Shown here piece by piece: positions 49,549 to 59,330 of a stretch of DNA of 64,000 nt; the first letter of the stretch is position 1; every line of letters begins with the position of its first letter. This DNA is from Galaxea fascicularis. Lineage: Eukaryota; Cnidaria; Anthozoa; Scleractinia; Euphylliidae. The notes under the pieces are model-generated. The model was not told the origin of the DNA. It saw only the letters and a list, made by a program, of their open reading frames with translations, and ran no database searches. Where the stretch lies: assembly GCA_948470475.1 (NCBI GenBank), contig OX419342.1, positions 26,938,854 through 27,002,853 on the forward strand, in the 5' to 3' direction. The translations under genes were made by a program, and so were the position numbers.

Positions 49549-50434
49549 CGAGTCGGCGTCGCGTGCGCTTCCCTCGCTCCCAATCTTCCCACCCTGGTTG
49601 GGTTCTCAACCGTCTCACTGCCAAGGGTGTTTTCGACGTTTCCTCCATGGCCCGTCGCCTTTTATTCATGGCCCTGGCGACAGCCCCCCATAAATCGTCC
49701 TCACCCCTTGGACGCTCGATCTGGGGCGTCTTTTTCAATCGGGGTTTACCCTGTTCGAGGTCCCACGCATCAAAGGGGGTCTTTCGTGTAGGCTCTTCCT
49801 CCTCCTCCTTTTTCACTTTCACGTCCTGAGGGGGTGGGAAGGACCAGTCGTCTTCCTCTTCCTTTTTGACTTCCACCCAAGGAGGGGGTGGGAAGGACCA
49901 GTCGTCTTCCTCTTCCTTTTTGACTTCCACCCAAGGAGGGGGTGGGAGGGGCCAGTCCTCGTCCTCTTCTTCTTCTTTTGCCTTTTTGAACAACCGTTTG
50001 GGTTTTCTTGGCACTTTGGGTTTCACGTCCGTCCCTATGGCTTTGCTCACCGTTGTCTTGGCAGGGGTCCTACCTGTAGGGGTTCCCCCCTCCGTTTTTT
50101 GGGCCACTCTCACCATGCGTCGCATCCATTTGTCGAACGCACTGCTCACCAAATCCGTTTCGGGGGCGTCGTCATCGTCGGCTGTCCCCGCCGTGCCTGC
50201 TGCGGGAACGTCCAAGGTTCGCAGTTTTTTCGTGGCTCGATGCAGGGCGCGCGATACAGGCTTCAACTTCATGCGTTTGGCTGCAGGCGACAGGTGGGGA
50301 TTCTTCAACAACCGTTCCTCTTTGGCCGCCAAGGTGGCCGCATGGGTTAACAGATGGTTCTGCAACAAACCGGCCTTGTGTTTAGCCACCCAAGGGGCGA
50401 ATTCGCGTTTGGGTACGATCAACATTTCTTCCAT
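49523..50434 (-). CDS. Acidic/basic repeat protein, 303 aa (element B)
   Basis: Orthologue of A 27822-28697. It has three copies of the 19-residue PPPWVEVKKEEEDDWSFPP-type unit where A has two, plus small deletions elsewhere (for example loss of an AT pair before GEDD). Otherwise nearly identical. Unit gain or loss accounts for most of the length difference. Confidence 0.7.
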   Translation of the reverse strand: MEEMLIVPKREFAPWVAKHKAGLLQNHLLTHAATLAAKEERLLKNPHLSPAAKRMKLKPVSRALHRATKKLRTLDVPAAGTAGTADDDDAPETDLVSSAFDKWMRRMVRVAQKTEGGTPTGRTPAKTTVSKAIGTDVKPKVPRKPKRLFKKAKEEEEDEDWPLPPPPWVEVKKEEEDDWSFPPPPWVEVKKEEEDDWSFPPPQDVKVKKEEEEEPTRKTPFDAWDLEQGKPRLKKTPQIERPRGEDDLWGAVARAMNKRRRAMEETSKTPLAVRRLRTQPGWEDWERGKRTRRRLDEEDYDEE

Positions 50435-50574
50435 GACGATACGGTGATGCGACCGGTCACGCGTGCTTCACCGACAGGGGTCGCACAGTAGGCGTCGTCT
50501 GAGTTCACAACACTCACGTTGCCACCTCTTATAGGTTCTTGTCGGCCGGACATTCAACAAGGCCACAAGCGCTC

Positions 50575-50892
50575 TCATCGTTGGAGACATCGACACACCG
50601 CTTGCAGTCCCCGCCATAAGCCACTGCCCGTCTGTCGGAGCAAGAGAGCGCGTCGTCGGGTCACCGAATTTTTCCGCTTGGCTAACTCGCGCAAGACCTT
50701 TTTATGCCTTTTCAATCGGGCCACGACGTCCGGGGTGACCCTGGCATGCCCTTTCAACGTGTTCAACACCAATTCGCTGATGGCATTGATCTGATCGGCG
50801 TTGGCGTGCCGTAGGAGGTCGTGACGGTATTGCCCGCGGGCATCTCGAAACAGACTTTCCAAAAACGGCAACTGACGTCTGAGACGTTTCAT
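50575..50892 (-). CDS. 105-aa basic helical protein (element B)
   Basis: ATG at 50892. Same length as A 27328-27645, with no residue difference noticed. A TATA box (TATAAAAG on the minus strand) is at about 50936-50943. Confidence 0.75.
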   Translation of the reverse strand: MKRLRRQLPFLESLFRDARGQYRHDLLRHANADQINAISELVLNTLKGHARVTPDVVARLKRHKKVLRELAKRKNSVTRRRALLLRQTGSGLWRGLQAVCRCLQR

Positions 50893-50978
50893 CTCGAGGG
50901 GAACCGTCTGCGTCGACCAGGGTCCACGTTGTCTTTTATACCCTCTTTTCTTCTGGCAACTTCCAGGGCTTTTTTTGG

Positions 50979-51281
50979 TCACATGAGGCAACAAGGGCTG
51001 GCTTTCTTGGCGATGAAACCTTGCGATCGAGCGTATTGGAGCCACGATTGTTTGCCCCCTCTTGCTTTGTGAGCCTGCCAGGCCGCTCTCATGCTGTCGT
51101 ATTGCCGTTTGGCCTTCGTCATATCCGTGTTTTTGACGGCGCGAATCATGTCGCGCGTGACCTCATAGGCTTTTTTGGGATCCACCACCCAAGGCATCTT
51201 GCCCCCTTGCTGAATGGAGGGTCGTCTCCGCCGACGTGTCGAGGAGGTTTTCTTCTTCTTTGTCGTCGCACGTTTGGCCAT
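50979..51281 (-). CDS. MAKR basic protein, intact 100-aa form (element B)
   Basis: 100 aa from ATG 51281 (MAKRATTKKKKTSSTRRRRR). The basic head is followed by PWVVDPKKAYEVTRDMIRAV and a tail with WQAHKARGGKQSWLQYARSQ. In element A the same gene is frameshifted, so B preserves the ancestral form. The helical basic composition suggests a virion DNA-binding protein. The function is not established. Confidence 0.7.
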   Translation of the reverse strand: MAKRATTKKKKTSSTRRRRRPSIQQGGKMPWVVDPKKAYEVTRDMIRAVKNTDMTKAKRQYDSMRAAWQAHKARGGKQSWLQYARSQGFIAKKASPCCLM

Positions 51282-51315
51282 GGTCTGAGGTTGCGAGGAC
51301 AGCGTCCCTTCCCTT

Positions 51316-51597
51316 TTATCGCGTCCACGCAAAGGTGGAACCATCGGGATGACGCACCAACCCAGACCTCCGTCGTTTCATGGCAGCACGTTCAACACTG
51401 CTTGCATTGTACCGCTTTTTGGTGGCGGCCTCCAGAGCTTTTTTGGCACCGTACCCCGCGGCACCACTGACGGCTCCTACAGCGGCCGCTTTGCCCGCCG
51501 CAATGGCTGCCGGCAGGAGGGCTAGTAGAGGAAACAGGCCTCCCTTGTGACGTCGCCGTCGAGTCGTCCGTCGTCGCGACACTCTTTGCTTGGGCAT
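51316..51597 (-). CDS. Small basic core-like protein, copy 2 (element B)
   Basis: 93 aa from ATG 51597, matching A 26622-26903 with no residue difference noticed over the core. The RRHKGGLFPLL possible protease site is retained. Confidence 0.72.
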   Translation of the reverse strand: MPKQRVSRRRTTRRRRHKGGLFPLLALLPAAIAAGKAAAVGAVSGAAGYGAKKALEAATKKRYNASSVERAAMKRRRSGLVRHPDGSTFAWTR

Positions 51598-51644
51598 ACT
51601 CGCTTGTTGAGTGACCCCTCGTAGGCAGTGCGTTCCCTTTTTAT

Positions 51645-51822
51645 GTCGGACGGTGGGGTTTGGAAAAGGCACCGTGATGTTTTTCACAACACGAATCATG
51701 TCGCGCATGACCTCCTAAGCTTTTTTGGGCTGCACCACCCGAGGCATCTTCCCCTTGCTAAGTGGAGGGTCGTCTCCGCCGACGTGGTCTTCTTCTTTGT
51801 CATCATCGCACGTTTGGCCATG
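51645..51822 (-). pseudogene. Partial MAKR-gene copy (element B)
   Basis: Counterpart of A 26397-26572. It begins at CAT of TTTGGCCATGGTCTGAGG (51819-51821) and is likewise truncated and out of frame. A further base change (CTCCTAAGC) is visible. Confidence 0.6.
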
Positions 51823-51929
51823 GTCTGAGGTTTCGAGGACGGTAACAATGTTGGAGGGATTTCATCGCAATGAGGTAGAACCGTCAGAATAACGTGTTAA
51901 CACGGTGTTCCCTCGTTTTGTCACGCTCG

Positions 51930-52127
51930 TTATCTCCTCTTTTTCCTTTTTGTGGCTGCCTCGATGGCTTTTTTGGCGCCGTACCCCGCGGCACCACTGA
52001 CGGCTCCTAAAGCGGCCGCTTTGCCCGCCGCGATGGCCGCCGGAAGGAGGGCTAAGAGAGGAAACAGGCCTCCCTCGTGACGTCGCCGTCGAGTCGTCCG
52101 TCGTCGCGACACTCTTTGCTTGGGCAT
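51930..52127 (-). CDS. Small basic core-like protein, copy 1, shortened (element B)
   Basis: ATG 52127, 65 aa. Compared with the 88-aa A copy a single G is missing (A ...GAGGAGGATAACG, B ...GAGGAGATAACG on the coding strand), which creates a stop right after KRKKRR. The Arg-rich head, GG site and hydrophobic segment remain, so it may still work. The old tail persists downstream as non-coding sequence. Confidence 0.65.
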   Translation of the reverse strand: MPKQRVSRRRTTRRRRHEGGLFPLLALLPAAIAAGKAAALGAVSGAAGYGAKKAIEAATKRKKRR

Positions 52128-52170
52128 GCTCGCTTGTTGAGTGACCTCTCGTAGACAGTGCGTTCCCTTT

Positions 52171-52815
52171 TTATGTCGGACGGTGGGGCTTGGCAAAGGC
52201 ACGGGTGTACCCTTCGTCCTCCAAGAGGTCCGAAAAGACCCGGTACGTATCGTCGGAGGCCGGATGCAGATCCAAGAAGACGTACCCAAAAGGTCGGGCC
52301 GTCACGGTGTCGTAGACGTCTAACACGTCGGGCCAATGTTTGGGAAAGGCTTGCCTGATGAGGTTGGTGAACCCCAACTGATCGCGAGGACTCTTGAAGG
52401 CCACGATGTAATGCGCATTACGCGAAATGGTCTTGGCGTACTTGCCAGGGGGAAACATGTCTTGACAGAGATACAGCACGGTGATGTTGCGATGGTGCGA
52501 GTCTTTGGTGAACAGATCCAACACGCGTTTGTCGTTGCCCCCTTCCTCCATCAGATCGTCGAGGACCAAGACCCCTCCTTTCGTGCGACCGAACCAACGT
52601 TGTAATTGATCGCTCTCGGGTATGCCTTTGTGCATGTGTACCCCCAGTCGAGCCAATGGGTGAAAGCCCTCTTGCCACACCCCGTAACAATAGTGGACGT
52701 TGGGCACCACGTCGCAAAAGTACCGGTGAGGCGCTTTCAAGAGTTTGGTGACAAATACCGTCTTGCCACACCCCGAGGGTCCCACCACCAACAGGCTACT
52801 CGGTGTCCGAATCAT
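52171..52815 (-). CDS. FtsK/HerA-type DNA-packaging ATPase (element B)
   Basis: 214 aa, intact Walker A GPSGCGKT and Walker B LVLDDL. It differs from A at one residue near position 52 (L to H) by eye. The promoter and overlap arrangement with the 112-aa gene is the same. Confidence 0.93.
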   Translation of the reverse strand: MIRTPSSLLVVGPSGCGKTVFVTKLLKAPHRYFCDVVPNVHYCYGVWQEGFHPLARLGVHMHKGIPESDQLQRWFGRTKGGVLVLDDLMEEGGNDKRVLDLFTKDSHHRNITVLYLCQDMFPPGKYAKTISRNAHYIVAFKSPRDQLGFTNLIRQAFPKHWPDVLDVYDTVTARPFGYVFLDLHPASDDTYRVFSDLLEDEGYTRAFAKPHRPT

Positions 52816-52821
52816 CTTTGT

Positions 52822-53160
52822 TCAACTCCACAGCAAGGCGTCGATTTTTATACTGCCCGCTTTCAGACGTCTGAGCATGGAATTCAACGTCAGACGCCCC
52901 GTGAGAGGCACCTTTTGCGTCTTCAAGGGCTTGGGGAGTTTACGAAAGACCTCGGCCAACGTCACGGTGTCTTTGACCATCTTGATCTTTTTCTTTTTGC
53001 TCCGCACGCGTTTAGGTGGGTCGGGGTCGGGACCGTATTGTTCCTGCAACCGTTGCATCATACCCATCCACGTGGCTTGACTGGGTAAGGGAACCGCCGA
53101 GGTAAGTCGCGGAGGTACGAGCCCCGTCACAGGTTGCAAGTCGAGGCGTCGTTGGGCCAT
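52822..53160 (-). CDS. Unknown 112-aa basic protein (element B)
   Basis: 112 aa from ATG 53160. The TATATAAAAGG box is about 30 bp upstream (53194-53203). Two or three substitutions relative to A (T to A in the Pro-rich head, E to D near the Lys patch). Confidence 0.7.
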   Translation of the reverse strand: MAQRRLDLQPVTGLVPPRLTSAVPLPSQATWMGMMQRLQEQYGPDPDPPKRVRSKKKKIKMVKDTVTLAEVFRKLPKPLKTQKVPLTGRLTLNSMLRRLKAGSIKIDALLWS

Positions 53161-53237
53161 ACTGATACGGTTACCCAAAGAGTGCGCCCCCCTTTTATAT
53201 AGACAAAGGACCACACAGTCACCGCTTTTTAAAAAAT

Positions 53238-53243
53238 GTTTTA
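53238..53243 (-). terminator. Polyadenylation signal after the protease (element B)
   Basis: TTTATT on the plus strand (AATAAA on the coding strand), 25-30 bp after the protease stop, as in element A. Confidence 0.65.
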
Positions 53244-53267
53244 TTAAGAACGACCTCGTTGTTGTTG

Positions 53268-53897
53268 TTAATACACGGTATCGTAGTTTTGGCCTTCCGG
53301 GTTCCCCGTCATCGTCATGAGCATGTCCATCAGACGCACGGGCACGTGGTTACTCTGGCGAATGGGGCCCGTCAAACGATGCCACGCCAAATCGCGTCGC
53401 ACCAACCGCTTGAACCAGGCAGCCGCGCGAGCGTCGTTCTTCACGAAATCGTAACGACTAAAATACTGTTGAAACGTCTGTAACGTGCCTCCCAGACTGC
53501 AATGCACCAAAAACAGGAGGGCATAGGCACCGCACGTGTTGCTGTCGATGGCTTGCAAACTGCGCTCGTTGAAACGAAGGGTGGACCAATGCTTTTCCAA
53601 CCAGTCTTCCAGGGCAGGCGCCCCGTAACGCCACAACGGTAACCCAAAACTATCCATCACCAAGCAGGTGTCCTCCTCTTCGTCGTCGTCGTCAGGGCCT
53701 GGCGTCCAAAGGGCCATCCAATGACTTCCGGGACGATCGTGAGGGTCCACGTTGACGATATACCCTTGCGCACGGTCTCGGATGGGTCGAGGGGGCAGTC
53801 GGTCGCTGGGAAAGACCCCGGCAAAATGAGGACCAAGGTGGGGGTCGTCTTCGGCCAAATGCCGCAACTGTTCGTCCGTGGTGGGCACCAACTCCAT
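53268..53897 (-). CDS. Adenain-like cysteine protease (element B)
   Basis: 209 aa. One extra Asp in the acidic loop (PDDDDEEED) relative to A. The catalytic His59 is unchanged. The downstream Asp, Gln and Cys are shifted by one. Intact. Confidence 0.93.
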   Translation of the reverse strand: MELVPTTDEQLRHLAEDDPHLGPHFAGVFPSDRLPPRPIRDRAQGYIVNVDPHDRPGSHWMALWTPGPDDDDEEEDTCLVMDSFGLPLWRYGAPALEDWLEKHWSTLRFNERSLQAIDSNTCGAYALLFLVHCSLGGTLQTFQQYFSRYDFVKNDARAAAWFKRLVRRDLAWHRLTGPIRQSNHVPVRLMDMLMTMTGNPEGQNYDTVY

Positions 53898-53934
53898 GGT
53901 GAGACTGACCTGGGTCTATCTTCTAATGGCTCTT

Positions 53935-55317
53935 TTATGTGCCATAGGCATTGTACAACACGCCTCCGTCGTGGGTGATTTGCATGACGTTCTCAAATTC
54001 GCCGTAAATGACCACCGTGGCGACGTGACCCAACCCGGCATTCAAGTGAAATTGCACGCGCACGTTGCCCTCTTTTTGCGGGTTGAGAATTTTGCCGTCG
54101 GCATCCCCACTGGCCACGTTGTCGAAGACGTACAAGGTGCAATTCTTGCCGTACCCCCACTCTTGGGGCCGTACCAGGTTGGGTCGCCTTTCTTTCCAAG
54201 CCGAGGTGGCCTGCACGAAGCGGAAATATCCCACCAGATCTTTGTTGCCATTGCCCGCATTCAATTCGAGGGTCGTGCCGTAGGGATACTCTTCCCCGTC
54301 CACAAACTGTTTGATCCACTGTAACCCAAACTGTTGAAAGGCAAACGGCGAGTACGTGTAGTCGCCGTTGTAACTGCTCTGGTGCAACAACCCCACGATC
54401 ATCCGATCGGGCACGCGGTGGAGAAAGATGCGATCTTCGTCAAAATCCGTCTGACCCGCAGGGAGGGCATACGTGCGAATCTCCGAACGCACCAAGGGGT
54501 ACTTGGCATAATACCCCTCGTTTCTTTGTAATTGCAAGGTATTGGCGAGGGGGTCGGACAATTGCACTTGACACACGTGAAACTTGATTTTGATGTCGGC
54601 GTCCGTCAAACGGCCTTGCTCTGCCACCCCGTTGAGGAAGAAGGCCGGTTCGTGAAAGAAGAAACGCACCACCACTTCTACAAAGGGTACCAAGGGTTTA
54701 CCCATGTAAAAAGCTTCCGAGTGCGGCTTGAAGTACAGCGTGCGTCGTTTGCCAGCCGTGTAGTGCCCTTGTTCTCTCTTCATGGCCTTCACGGCAGCTT
54801 TTTGCGTGGCACTGAGAGCCGTGTAGTCGGCATGAGGGGTCGCGTCGTCCACGTTGTTGGCCGTCAAAGGGGTGGCCACATCCAATCCATCTTGTTGGAA
54901 CCCCTGCAAGGGCAAGAGGGTCTCTCCATCCAGGCGATCGTTGTTGATGAGGGTCTCAAAGTAAGCTTTGTACGGGTAGGTGTCCGTCTGGGAACTGATC
55001 AACGTGCCATTGAAGGTGACGCTGCATTGTTTGATCATGGTGTGGCATAAATTCTGGGCGGGGAACAGATTGTCCGCGGCTGCCACGTTGTTGCCATTGT
55101 GTTGTTTCATTTGAAATTCCATTTCGAAGAAACTCCGATTCAAGTCCACGTACTCGTTGACGCCCGACATGACAAATTGCATGGGTTGAATGCCCCCACT
55201 GTCCGCTTTCACCAACACCATGCGATACTTTTCGTAGGAAGTATCCGTCGGGGGGACGTCGAAGATTTGCATGGTGGGATGCCAGGTAGTGGCGGTAGGT
55301 GTCCTTCCCTCACTCAT
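53935..55317 (-). CDS. Major capsid protein candidate (element B)
   Basis: 460 aa from ATG 55317. About ten substitutions relative to A (for example Y to F near residue 61, ES to ET near 135), mostly conservative. No gaps. The same TATA box lies within the preceding 63-aa gene. Confidence 0.75.
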   Translation of the reverse strand: MSEGRTPTATTWHPTMQIFDVPPTDTSYEKYRMVLVKADSGGIQPMQFVMSGVNEYVDLNRSFFEMEFQMKQHNGNNVAAADNLFPAQNLCHTMIKQCSVTFNGTLISSQTDTYPYKAYFETLINNDRLDGETLLPLQGFQQDGLDVATPLTANNVDDATPHADYTALSATQKAAVKAMKREQGHYTAGKRRTLYFKPHSEAFYMGKPLVPFVEVVVRFFFHEPAFFLNGVAEQGRLTDADIKIKFHVCQVQLSDPLANTLQLQRNEGYYAKYPLVRSEIRTYALPAGQTDFDEDRIFLHRVPDRMIVGLLHQSSYNGDYTYSPFAFQQFGLQWIKQFVDGEEYPYGTTLELNAGNGNKDLVGYFRFVQATSAWKERRPNLVRPQEWGYGKNCTLYVFDNVASGDADGKILNPQKEGNVRVQFHLNAGLGHVATVVIYGEFENVMQITHDGGVLYNAYGT

Positions 55318-55322
55318 CGTGC

Positions 55323-55514
55323 TCACCGGCGTCCTCGTCGCCTTTGCCGTGGTCGCTTGTGCATCTCTTTTATATACGCGCGTGTCCAGGAAGGCACCAT
55401 GTCAGGAGCCCCCCGCCAAATTCGTCCCCCGACTTGAGGCGCCACGCCTTTCAGACCGTGCCGTTGAAGCCCCCTCGAGGGCATGGGTGTCATGACGATG
55501 CGCCGCTTCACCAT
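55323..55514 (-). CDS. 63-aa basic protein with Arg-rich tail (element B)
   Basis: Same length as A 22723-22914. Two visible changes (WPGAP to WRGAP, and R to G in the Arg tail). Tight spacing to both neighbours is retained. Confidence 0.65.
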   Translation of the reverse strand: MVKRRIVMTPMPSRGLQRHGLKGVAPQVGGRIWRGAPDMVPSWTRAYIKEMHKRPRQRRRGRR

Positions 55515-55516
55515 CT

Positions 55517-55735
55517 TCAGGGTCCCAAGATATCGTGCACACTGTGCTTGACGCGTTTACTCACTCTGTCGAGGACTTCGTCCGCTTTGCGTTTCAAGGC
55601 CCTCTTCACGTGCTTTTGTACCTTTCTGGCGACGACTTGACCCCCCCTTTCGAGCACGGGTCCGACAAACCGACTGAAAAGCCCCGACCCGTCTTGCGAC
55701 GTGGGGGTGTACCGTGTCAGACTGCCTCCTCGCAT
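55517..55735 (-). CDS. 72-aa basic protein (element B)
   Basis: ATG 55735. No residue difference from A 22502-22720 was noticed, although the upstream spacer differs, which supports coding constraint. TATAAAAGG lies upstream near 55770-55778. Confidence 0.7.
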   Translation of the reverse strand: MRGGSLTRYTPTSQDGSGLFSRFVGPVLERGGQVVARKVQKHVKRALKRKADEVLDRVSKRVKHSVHDILGP

Positions 55736-55824
55736 GACTCACAACTGCTTTGGGTGTTGGGGAGTGTCCTTTTATACACGTCGACGGGATTGTCTGCACG
55801 GACCACGACAGGGTTGTCTTGTCT

Positions 55825-56856
55825 TTATACACGCTGGCGAAAAGTCAAGTTGGAGGGTCCCTCCCCCAGGTGCGCCAAGGCACCGGCCATCTCGGCGATT
55901 TGCACTTCCATCACCTCGAACGAGGGTTGACGCACCGGCAGGTATTGCACGTGGGTGGGTTCGAAGTAGGCGTATCCATTTCGGTCCGTGGTGGAAAGGT
56001 GGACTTCTCTTAGGAGATCCGTGATGCGTTCGCCCACGATGGTGCTCTGACCCGCATTGCAGTAGACACGCAGACTGCGCGAGGGGGTGAAGAAGCTCTT
56101 TTCGAACCAACCCCAATTCAAGTTGGTAAACTCCCAGGTCTGTTGTTGCGTGAAAAGGACCCACTCTCCCTGGATGGTGGCCGCATCGATGGGCTGAGTG
56201 TTGATCTTCTCGCTGGCGGGAGGGGACTTGTAATGAATTTGGCGGATCTGGGGTCCCGGAAAACTGTGGTTTGGGCCAATGCCTCCTAACAACACCATCA
56301 AGTCGTACGCAAAGCCCACTGTGATGTTCTGGGAAGCGCGCTCGCATCCGCTGCCGTCGATTTGCAAGGTGGTGGGACCCGTCCAACGCAGGGTTTGAAA
56401 GTACTCCGCATCGGTTTCCGGATGCTTCCATTCTTCGAGGTCCGTGCTGTCTTTTTCCGTGTACTTGAAATAGTAGGCGATTCCCTTTTGCAACTCGAAC
56501 ACGAGGGACCGCATGAAAGAGACCCCGTCGTGCACCGACTCGTCCTGCAACAGGTAGTCCACGGTGACCACGGCCCTCACGTTGTTGTTGGCCACACTGC
56601 GTGTCCCGCGCGCATCCACCTTGGTCGTGTACCCCCGTTGATAGGCAAGTTGGGTGCCCGAAGGAAACTTTTGCAACAGGGCGGACCGAAATTCGTTCCG
56701 AAGGGGTAGCGACAGGCTCGCCAACCCCACTTGCCAGTCTTTGCCTCCGAACTTCAAGGGGGTGGGCAGTTGCACCTTGTAACTGTTGTTGCGATTGGCC
56801 CTCGCGAATTGAGCTCCTCCGCCATCGCTGGGCAACGTCACGTAGAGCTCTTCCAT
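55825..56856 (-). CDS. Virion-protein candidate, paralogue 2 (element B, 343 aa)
   Basis: ATG 56856. Two residues shorter than in A because of a 6-bp deletion near the C-terminus (SNLTLHFRQRV in A, SNLTFRQRV in B). This removes part of the conserved closing strand. It overlaps the integrase by 19 bp. Confidence 0.78.
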   Translation of the reverse strand: MEELYVTLPSDGGGAQFARANRNNSYKVQLPTPLKFGGKDWQVGLASLSLPLRNEFRSALLQKFPSGTQLAYQRGYTTKVDARGTRSVANNNVRAVVTVDYLLQDESVHDGVSFMRSLVFELQKGIAYYFKYTEKDSTDLEEWKHPETDAEYFQTLRWTGPTTLQIDGSGCERASQNITVGFAYDLMVLLGGIGPNHSFPGPQIRQIHYKSPPASEKINTQPIDAATIQGEWVLFTQQQTWEFTNLNWGWFEKSFFTPSRSLRVYCNAGQSTIVGERITDLLREVHLSTTDRNGYAYFEPTHVQYLPVRQPSFEVMEVQIAEMAGALAHLGEGPSNLTFRQRV

Positions 56857-57908
56857 GCCTTGAGGTCCGAGGTGGGGATCCAACTATCGTATTTGGCCGG
56901 CCACCCTTTCCATCTCACCAACGCTCGCTTGCCACGCCGTTTAAGTACTTTTTCGATGCGCCACAAGGTGTCGTCGTCCACGGTGACTTTTTGTAGATCC
57001 TCTTCGTAAAACGTCCCCTCCACGGGTGTGCCATCCATTTCTTCGATTTTGTAGGTGATGGGAACCCCCGACACCACGCGTTGCACCACAAACACTTCCT
57101 CCGTCCATTGGGGCAAATACCCTTTCTTGAAGAGTCTCGTGCGTTTGCTCAAGCGCACGCGATCCCCTCTGACCAATCGAGGTCGCCTCCGATCAGGTTT
57201 CAACCGTAAACCGTACAATCGCTGCCACACAAACTCTTCGTTCTCCGGCGTCACTTTTCTCGGTGCCAAGCCAATGCTACGGTGCTTGGAGGCATTATAC
57301 CCAGCCACCAAGTCGGGGAGGATGTCGATGTACTTCAAGGTGTTGGCGGCAGTGAAATAGCGGTACATGCGGCCCTTGAGCGTGCGATTGAACCGTTCCA
57401 CCACGGCGGCTTTGGCATCCCCTTTCGTGGAAAAATGATGAATGCCTTCTCGCTTCAACCAGGCCTGCACGGTAGCGTTGTAAAATTCTTTGCCTTTGTC
57501 CGTCTGCAAGGTTTGTGGGTGGCGTCCCCCGTCCTTGAGAATGCTTCGAAAGGCTCGCACGACCTCGGCGCCCGTCTTCTTTTTTAACGGACGCACCCAG
57601 GCGTATTTCGACAAGACGTCCACCACGGTCAGGAGGTAACGTATGCCGCGGTTGTGGCGGGCCACGCGCTGCATTTCCACCAGATCGGCCACCCATTGCT
57701 GGTCGCGCTGAAACACCAAGACGGGCAGCGTCGAAAACCGCCGACGCGGGGGTTTGTGCAACGTGTAGGCCAAATTCTTTTGCAACAAAGTGCGTGCCTT
57801 CTTCAGGGACCACCCGTGAGCGCGTGCGAACCGGGCCACCCCGCCCAAGGCACCGGGTGCTGCAGGGTCCTCGTAGGAGGCTGCCGTTGTGGGCTTCTTT
57901 TTCTTCAT
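56838..57908 (-). CDS. int: Chromodomain integrase (element B)
   Basis: 356 aa from ATG 57908, three residues shorter than A through a 9-bp deletion near the N-terminus (MKKKETIKPTT to MKKKKPTT). The D,D,E triad (WVADLVEM, QTDKGKEF, VVERFNR) and the chromodomain are intact. Only scattered conservative changes separate it from the A enzyme, yet the TIRs it must act on are different. Confidence 0.95.
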   Translation of the reverse strand: MKKKKPTTAASYEDPAAPGALGGVARFARAHGWSLKKARTLLQKNLAYTLHKPPRRRFSTLPVLVFQRDQQWVADLVEMQRVARHNRGIRYLLTVVDVLSKYAWVRPLKKKTGAEVVRAFRSILKDGGRHPQTLQTDKGKEFYNATVQAWLKREGIHHFSTKGDAKAAVVERFNRTLKGRMYRYFTAANTLKYIDILPDLVAGYNASKHRSIGLAPRKVTPENEEFVWQRLYGLRLKPDRRRPRLVRGDRVRLSKRTRLFKKGYLPQWTEEVFVVQRVVSGVPITYKIEEMDGTPVEGTFYEEDLQKVTVDDDTLWRIEKVLKRRGKRALVRWKGWPAKYDSWIPTSDLKAWKSST

Positions 57909-58249
57909 GGTCGTCGAAGTCTGTCCGTCACCCACAGGCAAACTCGACGCCACGCCAACTCTCGAATGGTGGGCAGGCATAACCCGTACGTTTTATGTAT
58001 CTTGCGGTACCATTGCCAACTTTCTGGCCAAGGGTACCCCTCGTCCAACCACACCACAAAGGCCGTGAACGTCCCCCATTGCAACTCGTCGAGAAGGTAT
58101 TCGAAGACGTCGAGGGGCGTACCCTCGGCGGCCGCGTCCATGGCGAACACATCCTGACTGGGTACCCCTATGACGGCCACGAGCGATCGACATACCGTGC
58201 GCAACATGACCCAACGGCATCGACTCCACACGTCTGCGCACGTCGTCAT
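57905..58249 (-). CDS. Unknown 114-aa protein upstream of the integrase (element B)
   Basis: ATG 58249. A four-base overlap with the integrase ATG is conserved. A few substitutions relative to A, including F to V before CLWVTDRLRRP. Confidence 0.7.
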   Translation of the reverse strand: MTTCADVWSRCRWVMLRTVCRSLVAVIGVPSQDVFAMDAAAEGTPLDVFEYLLDELQWGTFTAFVVWLDEGYPWPESWQWYRKIHKTYGLCLPTIRELAWRRVCLWVTDRLRRP

Positions 58250-58292
58250 GGTTTTCGCACACTGACGAGTCCAGGTGGCGGACGGCCCGGTT

Positions 58293-59330
58293 TTATGGCT
58301 TCCTGCGTCTGAAATGCAAGGTGACCGTCGTGTGCGTGCGACCCACTTGTGCCGTGGGCAACGCATGCCCCAACCCATCCCTCAAACTCACGCTGGCCAC
58401 TTCCAGTCCGTAATAGCGCACGGACCGAAATCGTTCTGGCGAGGGTTCGTAATACACACCCCCCTCCCCTCGCTGCAAGTGCGGCACCTCTTGCAAGAGA
58501 TCGGTCGTCCGATCCCCCACCATGACGGCACGTCCCACGTTGGAATAGATGTGCAGACCCTGCGTGTGATGCGTCTTGCCCACCACGCTGTCGAAAGCGT
58601 CATTCAGACGCACGAAGCGCCATTTCACTTTAGACGAAAACATGACCGTGTCACGCGTGGAATCGTATTTCAACAGCACGTCACCGTGAGCAATGATGGA
58701 GTCCACCGTGTGACCCCACCTTGGGGCCGGGCCCGTGACCACTTGACGCAATTCGGGAATGGCATTGTGGCCTAGAAGAAATGACAAATTTTGCGATGGG
58801 TCGGGCATCAACCAACCCATCTTGAAACACAAACTCTTGTTCAATTCAAAGGTCGTTTCATCGAGTCCATCGACAATCATCTCCGTGGCGCCATTGGAGG
58901 TGTCCCAACTCACGCGGGGGCGGATCTGCAAGGTTCCGTCTTCGTAGTCGAACAGATTGACTTTCAACAACCATTGTTCGATCAAGGCTTTCATGAACGC
59001 TTCGCCCGATGGCAAGGGATGTCGAGCATTCGAGGCCACCATGTCACTGACAAGGACTTGGTTCTTGATCGTCCAGGGAAAGTCCGAATCCCCCTCTTTC
59101 AGTAATCGGGTGGTCGTGACCAACAAGGCCTTGCTAGGTTGGTCGTGCAAGAGGGTGACGTCCATCCCACGATCGCGCATGACCAGACTGCTCAAGGCCA
59201 CTTCCCACCCAGGCTCTCCAAACGTCAGGGGAGTAGCTAATCGCACTTGAAAGGACGCCGCCGTGTTGTGGGGAAATTCGGGCGTCGTGTCGCTCGACAG
59301 GGTCACGTACATGTCCCTGAGTCCCCTCAT
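58293..59330 (-). CDS. Virion-protein candidate, paralogue 1 (element B)
   Basis: 345 aa from ATG 59330, the same length as in A with roughly ten conservative changes. MYVTLSSD, the beta-rich N-terminal segment and the closing TVTLHFRRR are all intact. Confidence 0.8.
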   Translation of the reverse strand: MRGLRDMYVTLSSDTTPEFPHNTAASFQVRLATPLTFGEPGWEVALSSLVMRDRGMDVTLLHDQPSKALLVTTTRLLKEGDSDFPWTIKNQVLVSDMVASNARHPLPSGEAFMKALIEQWLLKVNLFDYEDGTLQIRPRVSWDTSNGATEMIVDGLDETTFELNKSLCFKMGWLMPDPSQNLSFLLGHNAIPELRQVVTGPAPRWGHTVDSIIAHGDVLLKYDSTRDTVMFSSKVKWRFVRLNDAFDSVVGKTHHTQGLHIYSNVGRAVMVGDRTTDLLQEVPHLQRGEGGVYYEPSPERFRSVRYYGLEVASVSLRDGLGHALPTAQVGRTHTTVTLHFRRRKP